From: an uncultured bacterium
GTDB taxonomy: Bacteria > Myxococcota_A > Bradymonadia > UBA7976 > VGTA01
Assembly: GCA_943788935.1 (NCBI GenBank)
Contig: CALSSE010000011.1
Location: forward strand, 372,001 to 436,000
Direction: 5' to 3'
DNA length: 64,000 nt
Shown one piece after another: positions 43,620 through 52,405 of this stretch. The position numbers and the translations under genes are program-made. The notes under the pieces were generated by a model. The model worked only from the letters and a program-made list of their open reading frames with translations. It was not told where the DNA came from and did no database searches. Every line of letters begins with the position of its first letter. Within the stretch, counting starts at the first letter, position 1.

Positions 43620-44437
43620 GGGGCACTCGTATTGGCTTTATCACTTGTTTTAGTGTTGACGCTCTTCTTTGAATTCCCGCTCTCTTTATCTAGGTCTTCG
43701 GTATATGTACCGATACGGAGCGCTGGTCTGTCTTCAGTTTTGACGCTGATCCCTCCACGTTCATAGGCGGTCGCGATAAGCACCACCCTTTTTCCATCTT
43801 CAGGTTTAAATATCATGGCATCACTGACTGTGAATTGGAAGGTCTGTAAGTATGAGAAAACCCCAAACCCATGACCCCTAAACACCATCTCGACTGAGAG
43901 CTGCTTATTCTCATTAAACGTTGTATAGTCGTAGATAATGATCTCTTCTTTAGAATCATCACTCTCTCCGAGACGCCCAATGACATTGTCATCAATCTTA
44001 TAGAGAGCTCGCTCTAGCTTAAAATTAGCTCCCATTTCATTACGGTGTATGACGCGGACTTGAGTCCCTGATAGCCCGCTAGCGAGCACACTCTCTTTGA
44101 GGATAGCTAAACGAGTGCGGGAACGAAAGATCTCTTCTTTCAGTTCATTGACTTGAGACTCTATTCGTTGAATCTGCCGAAGATAGAGGTCTGAGCCCTC
44201 TTCTGACTCTTTCAGAGGGACTTTCGTAACTTTCAGCTGTCCTGTGCTTTGGCTCATTCCCTTAGTTGGTGTCGGTGAACTGGCCTCACTTTTCTGATCA
44301 GTGGAATCGGTGGTGGAACCTAGCTCCACTAAATCGTCGCTGGCACCTACCGGTTGTGCATGGGCGGCGCACCCAATAATATCAAGAGAGAGTGAGAGCA
44401 CTGCGATCAAGATGGAAAGCGAGAATGGTTGACGCAT
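43616..44437 (-). CDS. Putative lipoprotein with coiled coil, first gene of the envelope-machinery operon
   Basis: 273 residues from the ATG at 44437 with AGAGG eight bases upstream; a GTG at 44446 is possible. The signal ends in a lipobox-like DIIGC. A Ser/Thr/Lys-rich linker leads to a coiled coil (about 80-115, IQRIESQVNELKEEIFRSRT) and a beta-rich domain (about 120-250) with VIHRNEMGANFKLERALYKI and KRVVLIATAYERGGI. Of unknown family. It heads the block of three TPR genes, and tight overlaps mark a single operon. The beta domain may bind a partner at the outer membrane; that is a guess. Confidence 0.8.
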   Translation of the reverse strand: MRQPFSLSILIAVLSLSLDIIGCAAHAQPVGASDDLVELGSTTDSTDQKSEASSPTPTKGMSQSTGQLKVTKVPLKESEEGSDLYLRQIQRIESQVNELKEEIFRSRTRLAILKESVLASGLSGTQVRVIHRNEMGANFKLERALYKIDDNVIGRLGESDDSKEEIIIYDYTTFNENKQLSVEMVFRGHGFGVFSYLQTFQFTVSDAMIFKPEDGKRVVLIATAYERGGISVKTEDRPALRIGTYTEDLDKESGNSKKSVNTKTSDKANTSAP

Positions 44438-44523
44438 AGAGGACACCTCTTAGTCAGTGGGGAGTGTTATATTCATTCAACGTCTTGAAGACTTATCACA
44501 CCGTGTGAGCGAACTTCAACACA

Positions 44524-45549
44524 TCACCAAGATGTATCTTCATCAGACCAACGGTTTGCGCTCATCAATAGTTGAGATATTGCGGACATAAATGGTTTCA
44601 AACCTTCTTTACTAAAAGAAGAGAAAGGGTATACGTCCCCAAATTCGCTGAGTTCTTTTCGAGCCTCATCTAAGACATCACGGACGTCCTCTCGATCGCA
44701 TTGAGAGATTGCGATCAAGAATGGACGTTGCAGGAGTGAGGCCTCAAAATTTTCAAGCTCTTTTCGTAAGGTCAAAAAGTCTTCAACCAAACTACGGCCC
44801 TCACCATAGTCTCGCGTCAACAAGAATATGAATACGCCAGTACGTTCAATATGCTTCAAGAAGCGAAGTCCGAGACCGATCCCTTCTGAGGCTCCTTCTA
44901 TTAGCCCTGGCATATCAGCCATAACATAACTTCGATCCTCATCTACTCTAATCACCCCAAGGTGGGGCTTTATGGTTGTAAATGGGAAATCGGCGACACG
45001 TGGCTTTGCATTGGATACTGTGCGTATGAGGGTTGACTTCCCAGCGTTTGGAAATCCTATTAGCGAAACGTCAGCGAGTAACTTGAGCGAGAGAGTTACG
45101 GTGAACTCTTTGCCTTCTTCTCCAGGTTGAGCATAATCAGGGGTCCGGCGGGAAGGTGTAGCGAAATTCATATTTCCTTTACCCCCGCGACCTCCTTTCG
45201 CGATGACTAACTCTTGGCCATCTTCAATTAAGTCATGGAGGAGCTCCCCCTCTTCATTGATCACTTGAGTCCCCGCAGGTACCCGGATCAACTTATCATT
45301 GCCATCGGAACCAGAACACTGACTCCCCTCACCGGGTTGACCGTTTTGAGCAAACTGACGCTGTTGATAACGGAGATCAACGAGGGTCGCTAAACTACCA
45401 TCTACTCGTAGGGTAACATCACCACCCTTGCCACCATCACCACCGTCAGGACCCCCGAAAGGTACATATTTTTCCCGCCTGAAGCTTACTGCCCCGCTGC
45501 CTCCATTACCCGATCGGATATGGAGTTGGACTTCGTCGATAAACTTCAT
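44524..45549 (-). CDS. obg: GTPase Obg/CgtA
   Basis: 341 residues with the Gly-rich Obg fold (1-158; FGGPDGGDGGKGGDV) and a G domain: G1 GFPNAGKST (about 167-175), switch region DFPFTTIKPHLG, G3 DMPGLIEGASEGIGLGLRFL. The usual G4 NKxD reads SQCD in AISQCDRED, and G5 is FSSFS. Obg binds the 50S subunit and acts in ribosome assembly and stress control. The altered G4 could weaken guanine specificity. It follows rplU-rpmA on the same strand, the common bacterial order. A short C-terminus without the variable OCT domain is normal for this group. Confidence 0.96.
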   Translation of the reverse strand: MKFIDEVQLHIRSGNGGSGAVSFRREKYVPFGGPDGGDGGKGGDVTLRVDGSLATLVDLRYQQRQFAQNGQPGEGSQCSGSDGNDKLIRVPAGTQVINEEGELLHDLIEDGQELVIAKGGRGGKGNMNFATPSRRTPDYAQPGEEGKEFTVTLSLKLLADVSLIGFPNAGKSTLIRTVSNAKPRVADFPFTTIKPHLGVIRVDEDRSYVMADMPGLIEGASEGIGLGLRFLKHIERTGVFIFLLTRDYGEGRSLVEDFLTLRKELENFEASLLQRPFLIAISQCDREDVRDVLDEARKELSEFGDVYPFSSFSKEGLKPFMSAISQLLMSANRWSDEDTSW

Positions 45550-45604
45550 TTTAGCGCCTGTCGTTTAAGGTGGAGCGGCTCGCTCTGCTGAGCTTTTGGC
45601 TAGC

Positions 45605-45856
45605 TCAGTTATATACGGCAACGCGCTTTTTGTTGCGACCAAAGTTTTCAAACTTAACTTGACCATCAATCAAAGCGAATAGGGTGAAATCACGACCCAT
45701 ACCGACATTTTTACCAGGGTGAATCTTTGTACCACATTGGCGCACGAGGATATTACCAGCACGAACTTCGTGTCCGTCAAATCTTTTTACACCGCGACGT
45801 TTTGCGTTTGAGTCGCGGCCATTACGTGTACTACCTTGGCCTTTTTTGTGAGCCAT
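45605..45856 (-). CDS. rpmA: 50S ribosomal protein L27
   Basis: 83 residues beginning [17 protein letters not shown], the L27 N-terminus that reaches the peptidyl transferase centre, followed by [20 protein letters not shown] and [12 protein letters not shown]. Full length, no N-terminal prepeptide of the Firmicutes type. It lies 61 bp after rplU and 55 bp before obg; an AAGGAG site precedes the ATG. Confidence 0.98.
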   Translation of the reverse strand: MAHKKGQGSTRNGRDSNAKRRGVKRFDGHEVRAGNILVRQCGTKIHPGKNVGMGRDFTLFALIDGQVKFENFGRNKKRVAVYN

Positions 45857-45917
45857 GAGTTATCTCCTTGAATAGTTCGCGCAGCACTAGGCTACGCTAG
45901 ATGTTACAGAGTGGCCT

Positions 45918-46223
45918 TTAGGCATTGATCCCGGTGATCTTGACCTCGGTAAAGGCTTGACGATGTCCTTGCTTCTTGTGGTAGCCTTTACGGCGTTTCT
46001 TTTTGAAGACAATGATCTTCTTCGCGCGTCCTTGTCGAAGGATTTCAGCATCAACTGATGCTCCTTCTACGACAGGAACACCGATTTTGACTTGGTCTCC
46101 ACCAACCAAGAGGACTTGGTCAAACTTTATCGAGCTGCCTTCAACGTTGAGTTTCTCGACGCGTAGGGTCTCGCCTTCGGTGACGCGGTATTGTTTACCG
46201 CCAGTTTTGATGATTGCATACAT
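45918..46223 (-). CDS. rplU: 50S ribosomal protein L21
   Basis: 101 residues, standard length. Starts [18 protein letters not shown] and ends with the family motif [20 protein letters not shown]. It binds 23S rRNA early in 50S assembly. First gene of rplU-rpmA-obg; AAAGGAG lies 11 bases before the ATG and a promoter is seen at 46255-46283. Confidence 0.98.
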   Translation of the reverse strand: MYAIIKTGGKQYRVTEGETLRVEKLNVEGSSIKFDQVLLVGGDQVKIGVPVVEGASVDAEILRQGRAKKIIVFKKKRRKGYHKKQGHRQAFTEVKITGINA

Positions 46224-46254
46224 AGACTAAAAGTCTCCTTTCATGGGGCGCGTC

Positions 46255-46283
46255 AACTTAATGTGATCAACTGCCCATGTCAA
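46255..46283 (-). promoter_or_regulatory. Sigma70-type promoter of rplU-rpmA-obg
   Basis: On the minus strand TTGACA (46283-46278) is followed after 17 bp by TAAGTT (46260-46255) as -10, about 32 bp upstream of the rplU ATG. Confidence 0.55.
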
Positions 46284-46293
46284 GACCGATTTC

Positions 46294-49200
46294 CTAAGAA
46301 TCGCTCTCTCCTGTTGTATCAATACTTCCCGCCGAGGTTACAAAGTCGAACATCTCTGAGAGCCCTTCGCTCTCAGAGACCACTTCATCAAGTGACTGAG
46401 GTTCTGTAAGAGCTAAACCCTGTGTCTCTTGTGGGGTTTGAGCGGAGGGTCCACTGCCTATGAGCTGCTCAAGCTGATCAATATCTGCTTGAGCTATGGA
46501 GTCAAGAGTCGCCTCTCCCGGTAATGGGGGGGTCACTGTTTGAGGGTCATCTGCGTCTTCGATTTCTGAGTCATCGTCCTCAAAGGAGATATCTAATGAC
46601 TCTTCTTCGGGCCCTGATTTTTGTGGAGGATCGTCCTGATTATTGAAGTCCTCTTCGATTTGCTCTTTTTGGTCCCTATTTTCCAGTTCGCTTTCATTTT
46701 GAGGAGTCTCTTCACTTTCACTTTGAGGAATCTCTTCGCTTTCACTTTGAGGAGTCTCTTCGCTTTCACTTTGAGGAGTCTCTTCGCTTTCACTTTGAGG
46801 AGTCTCTTCACTTTCACTTTGAGGAGTCTCTTCACTCTCACTTAGATTATCACCGCCCCCTGCTGACTCCTCATCTTGTAGCATATCTTGTCTCTCTTTA
46901 TGCTTTTGAGCGACTTCCGCTAAATTTCTCATAAAGAGCTCTTCACGCTGTTTTATCGACTCAGCCATGAAAGCGTTGAGGAGAGCCTGCCCTTCTGGTT
47001 CTTCGCGATTCACTCCGAGTACTATTGGTCGAGGCGAGTTATGACGTTCAAGTCTCATAATGACCTCTTTGGAGTTGACTTCTCTTAAGACGGTCATCGC
47101 TCCATCAATCGCGAATCCAAGAGCGATAAGGACTAAGCCGAGTAGACCGAGTTCTGCTTCGGAGCCTCGTACTCCTGCAAATAAGAAGTGTCCTCCTGCG
47201 AAACAAAGAGTGATCAGCGCTAGTATACCAAACACATAATAGAATGCTCGGAGAGGCAATTCTACGCTAACGCTACTCATCTGGGATACATGGAATCGTA
47301 AGTCATGACTCCCAAGATTTTGACCTCCTGATCGATTATGACGCTCAGATAAGAAGACCTGTTCTCCAATCAGTGAGAGCTCTCCCTGAGGGGTGATTCC
47401 CAGCCAAGCGAGCAACCTGTTAGCATAATAGCGAGCGATATCTAACCCAATATATGTATTAAGAACGCTGATACTGTTATTTTTACCTGACTCATACAAT
47501 CTCACTCGGGCTCGCACTGGAGAGGTGGTGATTACCGGTACATGACCTCTGGTTTCGACCTCTAAGGAGTCTTCCTCTGACTCATCATCTTGAGATTCAC
47601 TATTCTCATTAGAGCTCTCTATGAGGTCTCGTCCTCGATTTCTATCTCGCCACTCATCGAGTAAACCTTGTAGGTTATCTTCTTGGGCGCGCTCATTCTC
47701 AACTTTACCGATGAGCTCTGCGGCCTCTTCTATACGATTCTGGCTAGGGGCTTCGATATAGTCTGATGAGGTAAACTCAGGAAATAAGGCCTGCATTAGA
47801 GGGATGATCGCTTCATAAGCCCCAGAGTCTGTGCACGCTCTAGGTTCACTCAAGAAGAGGTTAATCATCACCTCATATAACTCGATCGCCTTAGGTTGAG
47901 TCTCATATTTTTTAAAGAGACTTCTAGCGGCTCTACGGATCACATGAACATAAAGACCAATAAAGTAGGAGAGCAACAGGTTACGCTTATTAGACTCTTC
48001 TTCACTGTCTCCTCGGATCCAACGATGTGCTGCCTTATTGAGCGTTAACCCAAAGCTCTTCAAATGCGCGGCATGACCAGCATTTTGGTCTCTCATCAGT
48101 TCAACAATGGCTCGAATCACCCCACGATGAAAAACAGAGTCATTTAAGGGATGTCTGACTCCAGATGGCGTGAATGTATGGAAAAAACTCTGCAAGACTC
48201 TTTCTAAGAGCTGAATATGGACCGGGCTGTTCTTGGGCCTATCGCTGGGAATCACTTCAGCGAGAAAAAGACTCTGTCTGAACGCATGAGCGTCATTTGT
48301 TACCGCGTTGAGTATTGGATCTACAGGCTCATCTTTTATTTTGTGGGCGATGATGGAGACTAGACCCTCAGCGATCACTTCAATGACAGAGGAAGGATGA
48401 GTAAACAGCTTTGTTTGGGCGAATAACTCGACAACTCGTTCCCCAACCTCTGCTAGACTGCGGTCTTCAAAGTACTCTAATACCTTATGGATCTGCTTTC
48501 TGTTAACCTTGGTCGTATGTAGAAGGAAAAGAGCGCATGATTGGAGTTTACGGTTACCCCGAGTGAGGAAGATAAAGGGGACACTTTGGTCTTCGATCAC
48601 TGAGGGAGAAGAGAGAATGAAATAGAGCGCTTTATGATCTTTGCATGACTCAATGAGGAGTCGTAAATATCGCCAGCGCCTCTCCTCTTGACGTGATTGC
48701 ATAATGCGTTCGACGTGGCGTCGGAGCATCTCCCAACGCTTACCGATGAGGGAGTTTGGCCCTACCTCATGAATATTAAGAAGGGCGGAGAGGCTCCAGG
48801 TGTATACTTCACGCTCAGTCTGCGCCGTTCGACGATCAACCTCAGCAGCTACTCTCTCGACATAGAGTTGCCAAAACCTTAGCGCTTCATCAGAATCACA
48901 AGAGTAATCAATGAAGTCGCTCAGTCTAAAAGAGCCTAGTCGCTCAATTGCGGGGAGTTGCTTGATCACTTTGGAAGCGAACTCTGCTCGTTCATCATTC
49001 GATTTAGAGCTCAGATAGATATTGTAGCCTCTAGCGAAGAGAGCATTGATTATTTCATGAGTGCTCGGTGGAGGGGCTCCTAAGGTAAGGGCTTGCTCTA
49101 AAGTGAGTACCACCCCCTCCATTAAAGGAATATTCACCTCGGAGATTGGTTCTTCGAAGCGTTCTAGCTGATCACTGAGTCTTTGAATCAGGCTTCGATC

Positions 49201-49392
49201 AATAAAGCTGTGATTATGTTGAGCGAGTCGAATAAGCAGGTCAAAAACAAAAGCGGCGATGGCATCGCTTCGCTCTAAGCCTATTGCGTGGTTGTAGATC
49301 TCACTTCGACGCTGAACGAGGGCGTTAAGAAAAGCACGGGTTTGCTGTTCTTTAAGACGCGGCTCATATATTGGTTGATTGGCAGCGGTCAT
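46294..49392 (-). CDS. Large membrane protein with helical N-terminal domain and acidic repeat tail, function unknown
   Basis: 1032 residues with no recognised family. Residues about 1-640 are almost all helical, with a HEAT/armadillo feel (VYTWSLSALLNIHEVG, KNSPVHIQLLERVLQSFF). Two membrane helices lie at about 712-735 and 740-758 (VFGILALITLCFAGGHFLFA; LGLLGLVLIALGFAIDGAMT), forming a hairpin, so both ends face the cytoplasm. The C-terminal 185 residues are very acidic and carry about six SESEETPQ repeats. No signal peptide. It sits between recO and rplU on the same strand. Function cannot be predicted; a cytoplasmic scaffold attached to the membrane is possible. Confidence 0.82.
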   Translation of the reverse strand: MTAANQPIYEPRLKEQQTRAFLNALVQRRSEIYNHAIGLERSDAIAAFVFDLLIRLAQHNHSFIDRSLIQRLSDQLERFEEPISEVNIPLMEGVVLTLEQALTLGAPPPSTHEIINALFARGYNIYLSSKSNDERAEFASKVIKQLPAIERLGSFRLSDFIDYSCDSDEALRFWQLYVERVAAEVDRRTAQTEREVYTWSLSALLNIHEVGPNSLIGKRWEMLRRHVERIMQSRQEERRWRYLRLLIESCKDHKALYFILSSPSVIEDQSVPFIFLTRGNRKLQSCALFLLHTTKVNRKQIHKVLEYFEDRSLAEVGERVVELFAQTKLFTHPSSVIEVIAEGLVSIIAHKIKDEPVDPILNAVTNDAHAFRQSLFLAEVIPSDRPKNSPVHIQLLERVLQSFFHTFTPSGVRHPLNDSVFHRGVIRAIVELMRDQNAGHAAHLKSFGLTLNKAAHRWIRGDSEEESNKRNLLLSYFIGLYVHVIRRAARSLFKKYETQPKAIELYEVMINLFLSEPRACTDSGAYEAIIPLMQALFPEFTSSDYIEAPSQNRIEEAAELIGKVENERAQEDNLQGLLDEWRDRNRGRDLIESSNENSESQDDESEEDSLEVETRGHVPVITTSPVRARVRLYESGKNNSISVLNTYIGLDIARYYANRLLAWLGITPQGELSLIGEQVFLSERHNRSGGQNLGSHDLRFHVSQMSSVSVELPLRAFYYVFGILALITLCFAGGHFLFAGVRGSEAELGLLGLVLIALGFAIDGAMTVLREVNSKEVIMRLERHNSPRPIVLGVNREEPEGQALLNAFMAESIKQREELFMRNLAEVAQKHKERQDMLQDEESAGGGDNLSESEETPQSESEETPQSESEETPQSESEETPQSESEEIPQSESEETPQNESELENRDQKEQIEEDFNNQDDPPQKSGPEEESLDISFEDDDSEIEDADDPQTVTPPLPGEATLDSIAQADIDQLEQLIGSGPSAQTPQETQGLALTEPQSLDEVVSESEGLSEMFDFVTSAGSIDTTGESDS
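46686..46846. repeat. 24-bp in-frame tandem array encoding SESEETPQ
   Basis: About six and a half units of 24 bp encode SESEETPQ (one SESEEIPQ, one NESE end) in the acidic tail of the 1032-residue protein. Several neighbouring units are identical. Confidence 0.9.
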
Positions 49393-49439
49393 GGTGAAAG
49401 TTCTCTTTCTGGTCGTTCTTTGTCAAGCGTGGATAGAGC

Positions 49440-50855
49440 TCAGAGTTTCTTAGTCATCAGTTTTAGCTGTCTTGTTGGCTCAATCAACCGTTTTGTATTG
49501 AGATTTGTAAATGAGAGCTGGGTAAGCGTCTCTTTAGAGCCACATCTACCGAGCACGATCGCTCGTTCACAAATCCAAGGGACAGGCTTGGTGAGGATAA
49601 GGCTCTGCGTCTCACCATTGAGAGCAGTATACAATACCCATAGACCGCCGAAATCTTGAAAAGGATTATAGACTTCGAGTTTTTCTTGATGATTTCTTAT
49701 CGCTGTTGACACTTCTTGAGGTAAAGTTGTCTCTACCCATAGATCTGATTGAGCGCTCACGATGTGTAAGCTCTCTTGCTTGAGGGCTGTGCTTAGAGAT
49801 CTGCCGAGTTGGTCATGGTTTATATGGCAGCTGATACTCTGCGGTGTCGACTCGAGAGGGAGTCGAGGATCAGAGAGTTCAAAATGAAGCTCTGACATAG
49901 AGGTGGGGTTCTCTTGACTCTCCTCTATCTCTGAAGGAATGCTAGCGTCTTTGTTCAACTCTCGAAGAGGTTGAACTTCAAAGACTGCGGTAGATGAGAT
50001 TCGCTCTCCTAAGCCTTGGCATGAACATAAACATAGGAAAATGAGGAGCGCGGAGCTCTTTAAGAGTTGAGCGCTCATAGAGGGAGAAGCGGAGTGATCG
50101 GAGAGTGGCGACTTATCCTGAACGCTAAGGGAGAGTTGAGTAAAAATACTGTTAGTTTTCATATTTTTTCCTGTGATCTCACTCCAGAGACCGACAAATG
50201 CTGCCCGCAGGTCTTGCTTATCCTCAGCCGAGAGCGACTGTTCATAATCAGCGGAAGAGGAAGTTCTCTTCTGAAGTCGATAAAGTACCCTAAGCGCTTC
50301 AGTTTTAACAGGCCAATAAGGCTTGCCTGCTGCCGAAGAGATAGCGCCTCCGGCCTGAGCGCTAAGTCCATCTGGCGCTAAGCCGGTGAAAGGGCAGCGA
50401 CCTATCTTAAGGTGATAGCCTAAATGGGAGAACAAAGTGAGCTCCCAAGTGAACAATGATGTCTCATCTATACCGGGCTCGCTCTCTATGGCTGAGATGA
50501 GCTCTACCATAGATTGGAAGAGGGCTTCGTCTCTCTCCTCATAAGGAGTGCTGTTGAGACATATCTCTAACACATAATAGAGCTGCCGAAGCGCAGAGAG
50601 TTGATCTCTGACCCGTCTCACGCCTTGAAGTACATCGCATGGACCAAGAACAGAGAGTCCAGGCTTCATTGGGTAGTCTACCTTAACGAGATGACCAACC
50701 TCCAAGGTACCCATGTATCTCCGCTTACTCCGCAGGGCACCTTTAGCTACCGCTGTTGTTCTTCCTATTTGCTCGGTAAAGAGGTCAATGATGAGATCAG
50801 ACTCACCATAGGGTCGAGTGCGGAGTATAATCGCAGCGCTAGTGAGTCGGGTCAT
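49440..50855 (-). CDS. recO: RecO fused in frame to a lipoprotein-like C-terminal half
   Basis: 471 residues from the ATG at 50855, 11 bp after the mgtE stop; homologues start here (MTRLTSAAIILRTRPYGESD). Residues about 1-240 are RecO: OB fold with LFTEQIGRTTAVAKGALRSK and YMGTLEVGHLVKVDYPMKPG, then the helical domain. RecO loads RecA on SSB-coated DNA in the RecFOR pathway and normally ends near residue 245 with an LKSR-like motif, here MKTNSIF. Without a stop codon the frame runs on into SAQLLKSSALLIFLCLCSC, a perfect lipoprotein signal with Cys, and about 190 more residues of unknown family. A cytoplasmic repair protein fused to a lipoprotein makes no sense as one product, so an internal start (50162, with AGGA six bases upstream) or a lost stop is likely. 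Confidence 0.85.
   Translation of the reverse strand: MTRLTSAAIILRTRPYGESDLIIDLFTEQIGRTTAVAKGALRSKRRYMGTLEVGHLVKVDYPMKPGLSVLGPCDVLQGVRRVRDQLSALRQLYYVLEICLNSTPYEERDEALFQSMVELISAIESEPGIDETSLFTWELTLFSHLGYHLKIGRCPFTGLAPDGLSAQAGGAISSAAGKPYWPVKTEALRVLYRLQKRTSSSADYEQSLSAEDKQDLRAAFVGLWSEITGKNMKTNSIFTQLSLSVQDKSPLSDHSASPSMSAQLLKSSALLIFLCLCSCQGLGERISSTAVFEVQPLRELNKDASIPSEIEESQENPTSMSELHFELSDPRLPLESTPQSISCHINHDQLGRSLSTALKQESLHIVSAQSDLWVETTLPQEVSTAIRNHQEKLEVYNPFQDFGGLWVLYTALNGETQSLILTKPVPWICERAIVLGRCGSKETLTQLSFTNLNTKRLIEPTRQLKLMTKKL
50163..50172 (-). promoter_or_regulatory. Internal ribosome binding site inside the recO frame
   Basis: On the minus strand AGGA is followed by six bases and an in-frame ATG at 50162-50160. 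It would start the lipoprotein half of the recO frame independently. A second internal ATG (50078), directly before the hydrophobic signal, has no ribosome site. Confidence 0.45.
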
Positions 50856-50865
50856 AAGATAACCG

Positions 50866-52221
50866 TTAAATCTCCATAAACCATTGGGCAAAGAGGAAGT
50901 AGACGAGGATGCCAAGTACATCAACAGCGGTGGTGACTAGCGGACCGGTGGCGATTGCCGGGTCTATCTTTAATCGGTGAAAGAATAGCGGTGTACTCGC
51001 GCCGACAATCGCAGCAGTGAGCATACTTGCCCATATACTCAAACCCACAGTGAACGCTAGAGCGAGTGGTTGTCCATCATAATATCTCACCGCTGAATAG
51101 AGAGCGAGCAGTATACCATAAAATATACCTAGCATACCTCCGATGGTGAGCTCCCTAACAAGGTATTGCGCTCCGAGTCCATATTCGACTCGACCGGTGG
51201 CTAGACCGCGGACGATGATCGTGGCCGTCTGTGACCCAACATTACCCCCCATCCCTAAGACGATCGGGATAAAAGCAGCGAGAGCGACCTCTTTTTGTAG
51301 CTGATGTTCATAAAGACCGATCAATACACTCGCCGCTAACCCGCCCATCCATGTCGCGAAGAGCCACGGTGCTCGAGTTCGGAAGTTAGACCATGCTGAG
51401 GAGTCATCATAGGCCGTTTCATCCGCCCCTGCCATCTTCAAGATATCTTCGGTCGCCTCCTCACGAATAACGTCGATGACATCATCTATGGTGACGATCC
51501 CGAGCATCTTTTGCTTGTCATCAACGACCGGGATCGCCAAGAGATTATAGCGGGCGGCGAGCTGGGCGACCTCTTCTTGATCTTGATCTTGGCGAACATA
51601 TATTGTGTCTTGAGTTTTGATTTCGGCGAGTGGAGTCGCGGGGGGGTTCATCAAGAGGGCTCTGAGAGAGACAACGCCAGTGAGCTTCTCTTGACGACTT
51701 ACTACATAAATATAAAAAGCCATCTCCACATCTTCAGCGTGCTGTAAAGCCTCTATCGCCTCGGCGCATGTAGAGTCCTCTTCTAAGGAGAAATACTCCG
51801 TTGACATTATGCCAGCAGCGGTCTCTCTATCATAATCGAGCATCTCTTGTAGCTCGGCGACATCTTCAGGGGTGAGTAGTGAAAGGATCTCAACCTTGAC
51901 GTCTTCAGGGAGATGGGAGAGAAGATTAGTTTGGTCATCGACGCTCATCAGAGAGATGATCTGAGCCATGTGTTCGACCGGTCTAGTGGTGACGATCTCT
52001 ATAAACAGGTTCTCATCAAGCTCAGCGAGCGTTTCGGAGCGATCCTCATTGGTCTCAAGTAAATCAAAAACTTGATGCCGCTGAGCCTCATCTAGATAGC
52101 GCATAACCGAGGCGACATCCTCATTACGACTCTTGTGTAGTACTTTTCGAACACGAGATATCGCGTTACGACGCAGCAACTTTCTTAGACTCTCTAATAA
52201 AAACTGTAGGCGAGAATTCAT
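50866..52221 (-). CDS. mgtE: Magnesium transporter MgtE
   Basis: 451 residues: N-terminal MgtE superhelical domain (about 20-130, LSHLPEDVKVEILSLLTPED), two CBS domains (about 135-255; MLGIVTIDDVIDVIREEATE), a plug helix and five membrane helices with the family motifs GNVGSQTATIIVRGLATGRV and GPLVTTAVDVLGILVYF. It is a dimeric Mg2+ channel in the inner membrane, gated by Mg2+ bound at the cytoplasmic domains. No M-box riboswitch is evident in the 184 bp upstream. The recO start follows its stop by 11 bp. Confidence 0.96.
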   Translation of the reverse strand: MNSRLQFLLESLRKLLRRNAISRVRKVLHKSRNEDVASVMRYLDEAQRHQVFDLLETNEDRSETLAELDENLFIEIVTTRPVEHMAQIISLMSVDDQTNLLSHLPEDVKVEILSLLTPEDVAELQEMLDYDRETAAGIMSTEYFSLEEDSTCAEAIEALQHAEDVEMAFYIYVVSRQEKLTGVVSLRALLMNPPATPLAEIKTQDTIYVRQDQDQEEVAQLAARYNLLAIPVVDDKQKMLGIVTIDDVIDVIREEATEDILKMAGADETAYDDSSAWSNFRTRAPWLFATWMGGLAASVLIGLYEHQLQKEVALAAFIPIVLGMGGNVGSQTATIIVRGLATGRVEYGLGAQYLVRELTIGGMLGIFYGILLALYSAVRYYDGQPLALAFTVGLSIWASMLTAAIVGASTPLFFHRLKIDPAIATGPLVTTAVDVLGILVYFLFAQWFMEI

Positions 52222-52405
52222 CTGCCCCCCTATCCGTTACTCATCGTCTCGAGATATCTCGTTGGCAGTCTCCCAATAGGTGTGCCAAGCTGACACCCAC
52301 TAAATTAGATGAGCCTAATAGCATGAAAAGTGCTCTTTGTGTAGACCCTAAGTGAGGATAAAATCACTTTACGGCTCGCCTACCCCATAAGCATATCCAT
52401 GTTGA

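Noticed and set aside
46593..46841. Minus-strand frame of KAKRLLKV repeats in the acidic-tail gene
   Set aside because: Same strand, different frame of the 24-bp SESEETPQ array.
52222..52405. Mg2+ riboswitch upstream of mgtE
   Set aside because: I looked for an M-box-like fold in the 184 bp before mgtE and saw no convincing long-stem architecture.
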